The notes under the pieces were generated by a model. It saw nothing but the letters and a program-made list of their open reading frames with translations. It did no database searches and had not been told where the DNA came from. From Proteles cristata cristata (taxonomy: Eukaryota > Chordata > Mammalia > Carnivora > Hyaenidae), in NCBI GenBank assembly GCA_017311185.1, contig JAESUZ010004802.1:186001-250000 (forward strand): a stretch of DNA of 64,000 nt. Direction: 5' to 3'. Below, piece after piece: positions 23,075 to 34,484 of this stretch (positions are counted from its first letter, which is position 1; each line of letters opens with the position of its first letter). The translations under genes were made by a program, and so were the position numbers.

Positions 23075-23235
23075 CTTGAGCAAAAGACTTCATTTCTCTG
23101 GGCTTCAATTTTTGATCTATGGAATGGGGGTAATGATAACACTCATCCTCGTGGGCTCCTTTGTGTATATTAATGAAGCTGGGCAAATAGAGAACTTTAC
23201 ATACAATAGGTAATCAGTAAACAATAGTTGTTATT
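23075..23235 (+). mobile_element. MIR SINE, 3' two thirds
   Basis: Sense MIR order: 'cgaccttgagcaaaagacttcatttctctgggcttcaa', 'ctatggaatgggggtaatgataac', 'acatacaataggtaatcagtaaac'. It directly follows the young SINE. Confidence 0.65.
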
Positions 23236-23545
23236 TTGCCTTATGGTAAATAATGCAACTTGGTGTTTTCTGGGGAAAGCTTCAAATGAATTTTCGGAAA
23301 GAATTACACTTGAGGTGGATGACAAATCTGACAGTGATATTTGCTCTGGCTTCAACAATGAACTTTCCCATCCCCAACTCAGTCTCTGCTTCCATGTTCA
23401 TGCCAAAGGGATCAGCTCTCCCTGGCCTCCATCCTCCAAGGGTCAATTTACAAAAAGCAAGTATAATTGATGTTAATGGACACATAATGATTCTGAGACA
23501 GTTGGCAAAAATGACAAACTTCATTTGATCCATTTAGAAATGATG
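23236..23545. other. Candidate conserved noncoding block
   Basis: The block is repeat-free and carries words such as TATAATTGATGTTAATGG and AATTTTCGGAAAGAATTACAC. Three overlapping frames of 80-91 codons occur here (two on plus, one on minus), but none shows a domain. Overlapping stop-free frames on both strands fit constrained noncoding DNA as well as chance. Confidence 0.35.
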
Positions 23546-24309
23546 GAACAAAATAGGTAAATGGTGTTATCAAGTACACACATTTTCTCTCACACACACA
23601 CATTTACACTCATACACACACCTACACCTCACTGAGAAGGTTAAAGACACTATCATGGGAAAGGATACAAAATATTGCAAGGGGATTTAGAGGCGAGCAA
23701 TAGAAGAAAACATAACGCACTGTAAATTAAAGTCATTTATAAAGTGCAACTGGCACCCAGATAGAAATAAAAAATGATTATTCAGCAAAAGTGAGGTGTT
23801 TTGTTATTTATTTACAGAATACTTCAATGGGACAAGAGAGAATGTATTTATTAAGGGATTGCTGGTGTACAAATCCAAACATATTAATGTCAGGCACTGA
23901 GGACATCTAACTAACTTTTTGCCTCAAACTAATTTTATTTGCTAGTTATAAGCTCTCTGGCATTTCTTGGAGAGTCTGCTCTCCCATGAGTATAGACCTA
24001 GTTAGCTCTGGTACTGGCCTTGCCTAGCTCTGTGGAAACACAGGAGGGAAAGGGTCACTTCTGGAGGTCACCATAGCCCATCCCCCCCACCCCTCTTGCA
24101 CAGCACTGCTGTACTTATTCCACTATGTTGACATGCTCCCTGTGCTGGATTTTTCTGTCCTGCCTCTGAGAGTGAGCATGGCTGTTGGTGTTTGAGGATC
24201 AATAGGTTTAGTGTATGCCTTCTGCCCCTGCTTTCAGAAGGAGTATGTGTTGCCTTGGTATCAAGTGGGGTCCTTGGGGACACTAAAAGAAGCAGTGGAT
24301 AAGTGCAGA

Positions 24310-24385
24310 TAAAAAATAAACACAGATCTTTAGCACAGTGTTTGGCACCTAGGAAATACTCAATAAATGATAATGCTGATGATCA
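24310..24385 (+). repeat. L2/MIR 3'-end fragment
   Basis: 'tttagcacagtgtttggcacctaggaaatactcaataaatgataatg' follows the 3'-end pattern of L2/MIR. A GA-rich patch follows to about 24410. Confidence 0.6.
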
Positions 24386-24445
24386 GGAGGAGGAGAAGAA
24401 GGAGGATCATATAATGAAAGGTATTAACGATGAGAACGCGTACCA

Positions 24446-24577
24446 TTTTTTTTTTTTACCAAATAGTTTATTGTCAAATTAGTTTCCACATAACACTCAG
24501 TGCTCATCCCCACAAGTGTCCTCCTCCATGCCCATCCCCCCTCCCCCCCACATCCATCAGTCCTCAGTTTTTGTCAG
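24446..24577 (-). mobile_element. L1 3'-end part of a chimeric insertion
   Basis: From a T run (the L1 poly(A) on the minus strand) the segment reads the L1 3' UTR in antisense up to the bases gtcag near 24573-24577. In the L1 copies at 20.1 and 26.6 kb the same place continues as gcattcaagag. Here it switches instead to 5S rRNA sequence. The duplication gagaacg(c/t)gtacc, at 24432-24444 and 24659-24671, encloses both parts, so they arrived in one event. Confidence 0.9.
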
Positions 24578-24662
24578 CGGCCATACCACCCTGAACACGC
24601 CCGATCTCATCTGATCTCGGAAGCTAAGCAGGGTCGGGCCTGGTTAGTACTTGGATGGGAGA
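24578..24662 (+). pseudogene. 5S rRNA retropseudogene fragment fused to L1
   Basis: The 85 bases match about positions 6-90 of mature mammalian 5S rRNA, including CATACCACCCTGAAC, the A box AGCTAAGCAGGGTCGGGCC and TTAGTACTTGGATGGGAGA. I see two differences, both G to A at CpG sites (near 24598 and 24611), as expected from methylation decay. The last third of the gene, including part of the internal promoter and the terminator, is missing, so it should not be functional. The last GAGA overlaps the right target duplication. Orientation is opposite to the attached L1. Confidence 0.93.
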
Positions 24663-24671
24663 ACGTGTACC

Positions 24672-25629
24672 TTTTAATAACCCTTCTATTATCTAAGCAG
24701 CTGATCTGAATTTTAGAAGCATACATAATGGTTTTTTTGGTTGTAAAGATCATGCTTTCTATAGAAGTACTACCAGTTCAAAAATTAGAGCTCAACTGAG
24801 GCACGTTGGAGACTGTTAGAGAAAAATATTTTAAGCCAACACCAGCTACTGATATTTAAAGAAGGAGGCATTTCCTAACATGAAGGAGAAATAGAAGAGT
24901 CATGTGACACTAACTGATGTGAAGTGGTTTGACAACATGATTAGTCCATTTCTACAATAAGAACACAACTAGTGCAGTTACGTTATTTCTGTACCCTGCA
25001 ATGGGTGACACAGTGAGTGACCTGGCAAGTATCTGAGTGTATGTACAGTAACTTCAGATTCAAGAGACACCTCCCAGTCTCAGCCTTTGGCAAGCCTTTG
25101 GGGAAACCCACTGTGTAAGACAGGGAGTGAGAGCCACATTATCACAGGAGATTGGAGAATTTCCCACCCCTATAACATTTCCCTTCACCCTTCCGAATGG
25201 TCACTTCTATTCTCTCTTTGAGTTCAGAACACATTACAGTACTCTGCCTACTAGCCCTGCAGACACAGGCATCTTTTAATATCTTGGCATCAAAGGTATC
25301 TCTCAGCTCTATCTCCTGGGGTGTGATATCAGTTGAACAGAATAAGAGAAAATTCCATAAATTCAACATGTCAACTGGGGTAAAGTGAAAGGAAAACTTT
25401 CTAAGAAAAGAAAAAAACCCCAATGAATTGCATATTATCATTCAGAAGCTCTGGCAAAATAAAATGATGAATACCTTCTGGAGTCTGTAGGAATAAGAAG
25501 AAATTGGTAACCAAATCAGTGCTCGATTCATCCCGGTCCAGAATCCTCCCCACCCAGTTTTGATGGAAGATACCCATTATCTTCAAACGTTGTAATTTGA
25601 GCTCCATGGATCAGATAACTATTTTGTTT
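24672..25629. other. Unique sequence, nothing recognised
   Basis: No gene or repeat could be named. Overlapping frames on both strands at 25142-25441 lack domains. Confidence 0.4.
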
Positions 25630-25856
25630 TTGTTTTAATTTTTTAAATGTTTATTTATTTTTGAGAGAGAGAGAGACAGAGAAACAGAGTGAGAATGGGG
25701 GAGGGGCAGAGAGAGAGGGAAACACAGAATCTGAAACAGGCTCCAGGCTCCAAGCTGCCAGCACAGAGCCTGAAGCAGGGCTCAAATTCATGAACTGTGA
25801 GATCATGACCTGAGCTTAAGTTGGATGCTTAACCGACTGAGCCACCCAGGGACCCC
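25630..25856 (-). mobile_element. Carnivore tRNA-Lys SINE
   Basis: Reverse copy: 'tttttaaatgtttatttatttttgagagagagag', 'acaggctccaggctccaagctg', 'cagcacagagcctgaagcaggg', ending with the head 'taaccgactgagccacccagggacccc'. Its CpGs are largely lost, suggesting an older copy. No clear duplication. Confidence 0.9.
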
Positions 25857-26336
25857 TGCACTTTCATTTAGAAACACATACACACACACCTATGCACACA
25901 ATCACCAACTCTGCACCAGACACTACACTGAGCATCACTACACTTCAACTTCAGGGTTGAAACTGCATATCTCTGTATCCTGAGAGGGCTTAGAGACCTT
26001 TTTGTTCACACAGCATGGAAAGCATTTTATTTCCACAGTGATTCTTGGTGTATTTTTAAAATTTGAAAGAGCTGAATAAACAATAGTCCAGAACAATAGT
26101 CCCTTTAGGACCCAGTTCTTAGTCATTGCTCTGTGGGTTCTATGTTGGTCTAGCCTGGAAAAGCAGAGGGCCTATGGAAGCAGAGGGCAGAGCTTTCCTG
26201 TGTACTCCCCCTTGCATAACTCAGGGGCACTGGTTATGGACAGTGTGCCTCCCTTTCCAGAACAAATGTTAGGTCCTATGTGGTGCTCTAAGCTCCCTTG
26301 CAGGGTAATCAGGCAGGCAAGTGCCCATGCCTTCAT

Positions 26337-26555
26337 TTTACTTATTTATTTTTATTCATTTTATTTATTTATTTTGAGAGAGAGGATATGTGTGCATGTG
26401 AGTGCATCGGGGAAGGACAGAGAGAGAGGGAAAGAGAATCCCCAGTGCTGTCAGCACCAAGTCTGATGTGGGGCTCCATCCCACAAACTGTGAGAACATG
26501 ACCTGAGCCAAAACCAAGAGTCAGATGCTTAACCGACTGAGCCACCAAGTGCACC
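26337..26555 (-). mobile_element. Carnivore tRNA-Lys SINE, older copy
   Basis: Reverse orientation with the A tail at 26337-26377, a GA-rich body, then 'aaccgactgagccaccaagtgcacc'. The middle is shortened: the 'ggctccaggctc' segment is absent. Confidence 0.85.
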
Positions 26556-26590
26556 TTATGTATGTATGTATGTATGTATGTATTTATTTA
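26556..26590. repeat. (TATG)n microsatellite
   Basis: Six or so TATG units followed by TATT units lie between two copies of GCACCTTAT (26551-26559 and 26591-26599). Confidence 0.9.
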
Positions 26591-26606
26591 GCACCTTATT
26601 TATTTT

Positions 26607-27293
26607 CATTTATTAAAAAAATTTTTTATAAATAGTTTATTGTCAAGTTGGTATCCAACAACACCCAGTGCTCATCCCAACAAGTGCCATCCTCCATGCC
26701 CATCATCCCCCCTCCCCCCACACCCATCAGTCCTCAGTTCGTTCTCAGCATTCAAGAGTCTCTCATGGTTTGCCTCCCTCCCTCTCCCCTACTAATCCCC
26801 CTCTTCTTCTCCCCCACGATCATTCATTAAGTTCCTCCTCCTAATCCTCTTATATCTGCAAACATATGATATTTGTCCTTCTTTGCCTGACTTATTTCGC
26901 TCAGCATAACACCCTCAAGGTCCATCCACGTTGCTACACATGGCCAGATTTCATTGTTTCTCATTGCCATGTAGTATTCCATGGTATAGATAAACCACAT
27001 CTTCTTGATCCATTCATCCGTTGATGGACACTTAGGCTCTTTCCATGTTTTGGCTTTTGTTGAGGGTGTTGTTATGAACATTGGGGTCCATGTGCCCCTG
27101 TGCATCAGCACTCCTATATCCCTTGGGTAAATTCCTAGCAGTGCTATTGCTGGGTCATAGGGGAGTTCTAGTGTTAGTTTCCTGAGGAAGCTCCACACTG
27201 TTTTCCAGAGGGGATGCATCAATTTACATTCCCACTAACAGTGTAGGAGGGTGCCCGTTTCTCCACATCTTCGCCAGCATCTAGAGTCCTCTG
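26607..27293 (-). mobile_element. L1, 5'-truncated, with 16-bp TSD
   Basis: Reads as poly(A), 3' UTR and distal ORF2 on the minus strand. The duplication gcaccttatttatttt at 26591-26606 and 27294-27309 is exact. A 131-codon frame (27222 to 26827) preserves the end of ORF2p, [16 protein letters not shown] to [17 protein letters not shown] and beyond, without interruption. Confidence 0.95.
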
Positions 27294-27309
27294 GCACCTT
27301 ATTTATTTT

Positions 27310-28079
27310 TAATTTAAACTTTTAACATGAAAGGAAAAGTATTGCCACATGTAAATGAAAAGTATGGAGCACCTGGCTGAGGCCAAGACTGGATTCAGGT
27401 GCTCAAGTCATTAGGGATTTGCCTCTGTCCCTCTCTTGGTTTGCTTTGCTCTGGCTAGTTTCATTCCCATGTAGCCTTACCCCACATGGAGGAAAAGATG
27501 GCCCCCAGAACCTCCTACTTTACATGGTCCATAGTGCCTACTAATGCCCATTGGTCTCGTGTGGCTTCATCTGTCTTCCTGATCCCTGGCCCTTGGCTCC
27601 TTTTGAATTACTACTATTTTGCTATGGCCCATCCCGCACCTCATAATCTACCTTGACCTCATGCCATGACCTCATGGCTCTCAGACTGGCTCTCTGTTTA
27701 ATTTAATTCTCATGTTTTAAGTTGGATAACTTGGATAAGTGAGCAGTTAATGATTTTAATTCTTCTTGCAGGAGAAATTCCATCCTGTTATTTAACCATG
27801 TTTGTGCAATGCAGGGAGAAATCCATATTCTCATACAGCATTATTTGAAGTGGGACTGGAAGGTGGATGGGTGGATTTTGGAGACGTGAAGTGAGAGATG
27901 ATATTATATGGGTGCTGCCCTGGTCTTTGCTCTTCCAGTCGTGTGCCCTTTCCCATGCGAGAGTGATCGTTGCCCGCTGCCTGCCAGATCAATGGGTGAC
28001 ATTGTGCAGGGATTGGTATTTGTTTAAGAGAAATCTCCCCGACTGACCCAATTCCTGTGATGCATAAAAAAATGACAGG
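27310..28079. other. Unique sequence, nothing recognised
   Basis: I find no repeat or gene with support here. Confidence 0.4.
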
Positions 28080-28660
28080 AGTAATATTTTAGTTCTTGCT
28101 TCACTTTCATTCATCTTATTTGATCAGGGTTGAGCAAAACTGACATCTCATCAAACTCCAAAGTGTGTTTCAGCACCAGGTTCATCGGAGGGTGGCATTT
28201 AAAACACAGACATTGCAGGAACAAATGCATTTGCCAATCCCGTCCAGCAATGTAAGCCTGACCTTTCTCCTGTAGATTTATTGACACAGGCCTGTTTTGT
28301 ATCATATTTCATTATTGTGCGTGGAAGGATTGAAAGTTCTTCTCTTGGAAAACAACTCAGTTGGGGCCAGAGTGGCCAATATGCCTTCTCTTCATAGTGA
28401 GAAAGAAGGAATTAGAAAGCCAGGTACTGGCAGGATTAACACAATTCCTCAAAGAGTGTCTTTAATTAAAAAATCTGTACCAGCAGTATGGCCCTGGAAG
28501 AAATTTCCATTTGGCATGTGGCGAGACCAGAGGAATTACATCCAAGGTTGTTGTCATTTACTTGTTGTGGGACACATCATACATTCCTTGCATTTGAAAG
28601 CTCTGGGACATGCCCCTTGCTCAATGCAGAAATCCATCTCTGATAAATGCTCACTCAGCC
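28080..28660. other. Candidate conserved noncoding region
   Basis: Repeat-free, moderately AT-rich sequence with words such as TTTGATCAGGG, TTTATTGACACAGG and CATTTGGCATGTGGCGAG. A 123-codon plus frame (28297-28668) has no domain, low-complexity composition or splice context that I can support, so I do not call it coding. Confidence 0.3.
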
Positions 28661-28764
28661 TGCTATGATATGCTGAAGTGTTAGAAACCCAGCACTTCAT
28701 GAGGCCAAAGAGCTGTAGAAGTTATCCATTCATGCAGTAATGTCACAAAAAGAAAAACAGTCCA

Positions 28765-28967
28765 GGGGCACCTGGGTGGCTCAATTGGCTAAGTGTCTGA
28801 CTCTTAATTTCAGCTCACATCATGATCTCACAAGTCTCTGAGTTCAAGCCCTGCTTCGGTCTCTGTGCTGACTGCAGAGCCTGCTTGGGATTATCTCTCT
28901 TTCCCTCTCTCTGCTCTTCTCTTGTTCATGTGCTCACTCTTTCTCAAAATTAATTAATGAATTAAAA
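28765..28967 (+). mobile_element. Carnivore tRNA-Lys SINE
   Basis: Head 'ggggcacctgggtggctcaattggctaag', B box 'gagttcaagccctgc', body 'gtgctgactgcagagcctgcttggg', CT-rich region and A-rich tail. An imperfect duplication (aaaaacagtcca at 28753-28764, aaaaacccagtcca at 28968-28981) flanks it. Confidence 0.92.
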
Positions 28968-29109
28968 AAAAACCCAGTCCACATACTCTTCTAGGCACTG
29001 GGGATATAGAAGCGAACAAGAAAAGCAAGATCCCTATGGTAAGGGCATTTCAATCTATAACAGTCAACAGTCTCTAAGTTAATAAATAAACAAAATAAAA
29101 AACTTTAGA

Positions 29110-31014
29110 AAATGGGGGAGTTTCATTTACTGCTCTGTAAATGACATTACTGTACTGTCATGTACAACAGAAGAAGGTAATGGAGAACCTGTGAGGCCCT
29201 GGAGTGATAGCTGCTTTGCACAGATTGTTCAGGGAGACTCTCTCTTGTGGTGGAGGGTGGGTATTTGAGCTGAGATAGAATCAGAGCTAGGATGGATGAG
29301 CTTGGAACTCCAGGAGTGAGGAGGGGCAGACTCTGAGATGTGCCCAACAAGTGAGCAGAAGCGGATCAGCTAAACCATAGGAGACTTAATCCACCGCAAG
29401 GGGGAGCTACCGAGGTTCTTAAGCAGGGAAGTCTTAGCAGCTGATTTAGACTGATTCCTCTGGAGGGAAACTAGTAGGTAACGGCAGAGGGTAGTGTGTC
29501 TGACTAAAGCCCATTATAACCAGAGTTGACAGATATGATCTACTAAGCTAAATACTATCTACTGAGCCAAAGTTGGTGTGTGTAAATCCGTACTCCCCCC
29601 TCTCCCATCACTACCCACAGAGGCAGAATGAATCCAGCCCTTTGTCACCAATTCAGGCACTCAGGGACAGTGTTTATGACTCGGCACTACCTTCTCTTCT
29701 CTGGGCCGGAGCAACCCTATTTCTTCCAACTCTTCTCCATGTGAAAGATTTTACTTACCACTTACCACTTTTATGGCTCTGCTCCATTTTCTTCACACCT
29801 CTTATTAAACACAGGGCTTAACACAGCGCACAATACCTCATTTGTGACTCATTTTGCATCTTATCTCTCCCCTAGGGAAAGTGCGCCTCTCTTGGTCGAA
29901 GCCCACATACTTCAGTTGCATAGACTCCACTCCTACCTGCGAGAGGGAACACCTGCCTGAGTTTAAGCCAGTCAGCCATCCTGTAATTGGTCCAGATGCA
30001 GTCACATGATACAATCTCAACCAATGAGATGCAAAAAGATTCAGGCTGGGAATGCTGATCTAAGATTCTCATCCTCTCATCATTTCAACCCCAAATATTG
30101 ATGCCGAGTGTTTCTGCAGTCATCTGAAGACCATGGAAGGTGAATTTGCCTGAGAATAGATCCGTTTTGCAGTGAGTAAAACTGAGAAATAAGAGAGAAT
30201 TAGAGAGAGAGGAGAAAGATGAAGCCATGGTATTTGCACATTGGATCAAGCAATGCTTAAAGTCTAATTCTGGATAATTCAGTTAAGCAAATCAATACAT
30301 TTTCTCTTTTCCTGCTTAAGCCAGGTGAGGTCCGATTTTCTGACACTTGCTATCAAAGGAATCCTAACTGACCAATTAAAGAAAGGTGGACCTATCACCT
30401 CCTTTGAACAGTGTCCATATACCCCATTCAGTGCAACCTGAAATTGTCACCTCTGTCAGTGGCTGCAGTGTTCTGTCAATGTCTGTTGTTTGAGCTTATA
30501 GCCAATGAGAGCCTACGCTTTCCTGTACAGCAATTTCTTTCTCAATTTCTCTGAGACATCCTTTGAGGGTTTATGTAAAACCCTTTTATGAATTTAGTAT
30601 TTATTAGGCCTCCCTCTTGCACTTGACATGTATCCATTTTTGCCTGCATTGCAAACTCCTGAGAACCCAATATTATGATCCAATTGGGGGAAAACAGCAA
30701 AAAGAACCAATAAAACCTAACAAAGCTAAGACTAATCATTGCCAAAAACACCCATTTGGCTCTCTAATGGGCCAAGGGGGAGGGGGCTGTGAGCTCTGAG
30801 TGTTTTTCAGCTTTCACACTTGTTCCTGGGATGCCTGGAAAGCCCTCCATTAAGCCATACAGCACAGCCAATTTAAGGGGCCTCTGAGAGTTATGTCTGT
30901 GATGTGGCTTTTGCAGCTTAACTGGCTGAAATCAGAAAACATGGCCACTCAGGAATGGATCAACTACCTTGAGGAATATGGGAACTTGCAAGCCCAGAAC
31001 TGAACACTGCTGAC
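29110..31014. other. Mostly unique sequence, possibly an old unclassified repeat
   Basis: Around 29900-30375 the order 'cctgtaattggtccagatgcagtcacatg ... ggtccgattttctgacacttgctatcaaaggaatcctaactgac' looks like an old dispersed repeat, but I cannot name it. No exon is supported. Confidence 0.35.
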
Positions 31015-31068
31015 CAGAGGAAGGAGAAGGAGAAGGAGAAAAAGAAGGAGAAGGAGAAAAGAAAAAGA
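31015..31068. repeat. (GGAGAA)n purine tract
   Basis: A nearly pure purine strand made of GGAGAA and AAGGAG units with small interruptions. Confidence 0.85.
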
Positions 31069-31386
31069 AAGCAACAGCTTACAGTAACCCAGACTAAAGA
31101 GCTAGAAGGACTGTTTGGGGGCTGTTAGTCCTACTGGGGAAACTGAGGCCTAAGGAGAGGCAGAAATTTTGCTCAAGGGGATCCAGTGAGTTAGTGACTG
31201 AGTGATCTTGAATTAGAGCTGAGGTCTTCTGTTACTTAAGCAGAGGGTTAAAAGTAGCTACAGACACAGCTACTCACCATCCAGGACATCTGGTCCACTC
31301 TGCTTTCTTGGGGCAGGTGAGCTGGGCCATTCTGTGGATGGGGAGACTCTCACATTCACCCAGGAGAATTTGAAGACTTAGCCCTA

Positions 31387-31608
31387 GGATCATCTGGGTG
31401 GCTTAGTTGCTTAAGCATCCAGCTTCGGCTCAGATCATGATTTCATGGTTCACGGGTTTCAGCCACATGTGGGGCTCCTTGCTAATGATGCAGAGCCTGC
31501 TTGGGATTATTTCTCTCTTCCTCTCTATCTGCCCCTCCACCAATTGCTCACACTCTTGCTCTCTCTCTCAAAATAAATAAATCATTAAAAAAAAAAACAT
31601 TTAAAAAG
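31387..31608 (+). mobile_element. Carnivore tRNA-Lys SINE, degraded
   Basis: Head 'ggatcatctgggtggcttagttgcttaagcatcc', B-box region 'cacgggtttcagcc', body 'gcagagcctgcttgggattatttc', CT-rich tract, 'aaataaataaatcattaaaaa' tail. It is more diverged than the other sense copies. Confidence 0.88.
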
Positions 31609-31769
31609 ACATAGTCTTAGAGATGAGATAAAGACGGGTGGGGCATGTGGCTGCTGGATCAGGAGGCAGGAGATCAGCCTTCTAGTCTTGCCATCCTCCC
31701 TGACTGGGAATCTCAGAGCAAATCACATCATGTTCAACCCTCACTTTATCCATCTGCAAAAGTGTGCAT

Positions 31770-31975
31770 AATCCATAGGTCTCTCTCATGTGTCAGGTGC
31801 TGCTTTACCACTTGATATTATGAGTTCCTTCAACCCTTATGCCAATTCTGCAAAGTATTTGCTTTTATCTCCAATCCAAAGATGAGGCAAGTTAGGTACA
31901 GGCAAGTTAGGAAATTGGGCCAAGGCAGCCCAGTTCAAACCTAGGCAATCTGCTCTAGAACCCACTCTTAACTTC
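31770..31975 (-). mobile_element. MIR SINE
   Basis: Antisense order: 'catgtgtcaggtgctgctttacc', 'caacccttatgccaattctgcaaag', 'ccaaagatgaggcaag', 'agcccagttcaaacctagg'. Confidence 0.55.
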
Positions 31976-32624
31976 TGTGGCAATTGCCAAATGATAATAA
32001 TAATTAATAGTGAAATAAAATTGAAAAATAATAAAATATAAATCCAATAATTTAAAAATGTACCTCTCACAGGCTCCTTGTGAAGATTCGGTGGGATGAT
32101 ACAAGTATATTAACCATGTCTTTTATTTTCTGAATTCTGATGCTGTGATATCCATAGCCTTGTGAACCCTGGAGGAACCGCCTGTCCCAGGGTTAGCCAA
32201 TTCCTAGAGACAGTAAATAACGTGTCTAGGGGCATGCTTTTCAAATATAAACAGCCCACCCAGAGCCTAAACCCCCACCAGCTCCTTTACTAGGCTCTAA
32301 TGTTTCAGGTCACTGTCCTCCCACCCTAATGACCACAGGGCCAGGTGCTGGACAAGCAGGGACAGTCCCTATACTCCAGAGTCCATTGAAATAATTCAAG
32401 CTAGTACCCTGCCTCATCTGTCCCATCCAGTGGCAACCACAATAAAGGCTCTTGCCACAGGAACTGTGAGTGACAACCTTTTCAATTTAAGTCATCTCCT
32501 GATCTGTCGGCTTTCTCATAACTCAAATTTTCTATTATTACACTGTGTTTTAAAACTAGTGAAAGCCCTTTGCACAATATCATACTGTACAAATGTAAGT
32601 TACCATCCCTATACATGTGGAGGG

Positions 32625-32720
32625 AAGTATTATGTATTGAGTATTTACCAAATTGTGCCTGGCATTTTATGTACATGATTGTATTTAAACATCACTGTTG
32701 TTATGGTGAAAACAAGGAGC
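32625..32720 (-). repeat. MIR fragment
   Basis: 'tattgagtatttaccaaattgtgcctggcattttatgtac' followed by 'atttaaacatcactgttgttatgg' is the 3' half of MIR in antisense. Confidence 0.5.
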
Positions 32721-32724
32721 TACT

Positions 32725-33795
32725 ATTTCCACCTTACCTCATGTATTAATTCATTCTCTAGCACATTTGCAAGACAGAGAGAAAGTCTGACTTTTAAATA
32801 ACACATGTTTTAATTTCACCGCGGCCTGCATCAATATTTCTACTTGTTCCAAATAGGCAACTGGTCCTGCATCAACATCCCTACGACCTCCTCAATGCCA
32901 TTCCCTTGGCAGTAGGCTTGGTTTATACCCTTGGGCTAGGGCCTGGCTATTGGAGAGGCGCTCACACATTCCATCTCCCCAGGAACTCCATTGTGATAAA
33001 CAACCCTATTTGTGAGAAGATATTCTAATGAGACCTCTTAAAAAAGAACACTTTTGGGAAGAAGGCTTGTGCTGCTATCCAGCAGAATGGTCTGGAAGAA
33101 TAGGTTGGGCAGGGACAAGAAGGGTTCAGGTTTCTGGAAAAGGAGAATGAGCTGCTATGTGGAGTTGCCCAAACCTTCTCCACTCACATGATGGAAGCAT
33201 AATACTGAGCCCACATCAGTGTTCATGATGCTCTGCCCCTCGTCTGTGGTCTTAGCAGTCACCTCTTTCTGTTGGGGAGCTTCTCTTCTTCTGTTTTCAA
33301 TGCCTGTGGTTTCAGAGGGGTCAACACCAGCATCCTGTGACCCCCAGTGCTGACCAGTTGGATTGCTACAACCGCTTCAAAGGTGGGCACATAAACAATT
33401 CAAGTTAATAAACATCAATCCTGGAATTTCCTATGAAATCATTGGGAAAAAGGGGCCTTTTCCTTTGAAGTGGCTCAGCTGTTAGAGTTGTTCGTGGCCA
33501 TATTTGTACCACATGGGGATAGCTTGCCTGAGAACAAATCCAATGATGAGAGAAATAGAGGTAAAGTGGGGAGATGGTCATCCTGCTGGCTTGATTTGAG
33601 CACCCAGATCAAGCTCAGCCTCAAATTAGATCCCCTATTTGACTCTCAGTTGTGTGAGCCAGTACTCTGTTATTTTTAAGCCAGTTTGAATCAGTTCTGT
33701 CCCTTTCATCCATAGCTAGTCACCCTCTGAACTGCACAAGGTGGAGCCCATATTTGTTCCAGCCACATTGACTTTATTATCCCTTCCTTGACTGC
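32725..33795. other. Unique sequence, then the start of an L2
   Basis: No gene is recognised. From about 33720 the sequence takes on L2 texture ('cacattgactttattatcccttccttgactgctcc') that resumes after the L1 at 36208. Confidence 0.4.
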
Positions 33796-34225
33796 TCCAG
33801 TCTTGTCTCTTTTTTAAAAAATAATTTATTGTCAAGTTAGCTAACATCCAGTGTAGCCTTGATTTCAGGAGTAGATTCCCATGATTCATCACTTACATAC
33901 AACACCCAGTGCTTACCCCAACAATTAGCCTCCTCAATGCCCATCACCCATTTTACCCATCCCCCAATTCCCCACCCATATTAAGCCTCAATTTTTTGTA
34001 TTTACGAGTCTCTTATGGTTTGCCACCCTCTCTGTTTGAAACTCAATTTTCCTTCCCTTCCCCTATGGTCTTCTGTTAAGTTTCTCAAATTCTTCATATG
34101 GGTGAAAACATATGGTATCTGTCTTTCTCTGACTGACTTATTTCACTTAGTATAATACCTTTCAGTTTCATACACATTGTTGCAAATGGCAAGATTTCAT
34201 TCTTTTTCATTGCTGAGTATTATTC

Positions 34226-34228
<3 letters not shown>

Positions 34229-34284
<56 letters not shown>
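34229..34284. repeat. (TG)n microsatellite inside L1
   Basis: About 28 uninterrupted TG units replace the short GTGTGTAT-like patch usual at this place in the distal ORF2 of old L1s, just before 'gccacatcttctttatccattcatc'. Confidence 0.95.
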
Positions 34285-34286
<2 letters not shown>

Positions 34287-34484
34287 TGCCACATCTTCTT
34301 TATCCATTCATCAGTTGATGGACACTTGGGCTTTTCCTATAACTTGGCTATTGTTGACAGGACTGCTATAAACAATGGAATATACATGTTCCTACAAATC
34401 AGCACTCCTATATCCTTTAGATTAATTCCTAATAGTGCTACTGCTGGGTCATAGGTTAATTTTATTTTTAATTTTGGGGGGAAC

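Noticed and set aside
24578..24662. Functional 5S rRNA gene
   Set aside because: Only about 85 of roughly 120 nt are present, the 3' third and terminator are missing, and it is fused to an L1 within one target duplication.
28297..28668. 123-codon plus-strand frame as an exon
   Set aside because: No domain or recognisable splice-site pair, and the composition fits noncoding DNA.
34229..34284. CRISPR-like or other ordered repeat arrays
   Set aside because: All tandem arrays in the window are simple repeats or a minisatellite; no array with regular unique spacers exists, and the host is a mammal.
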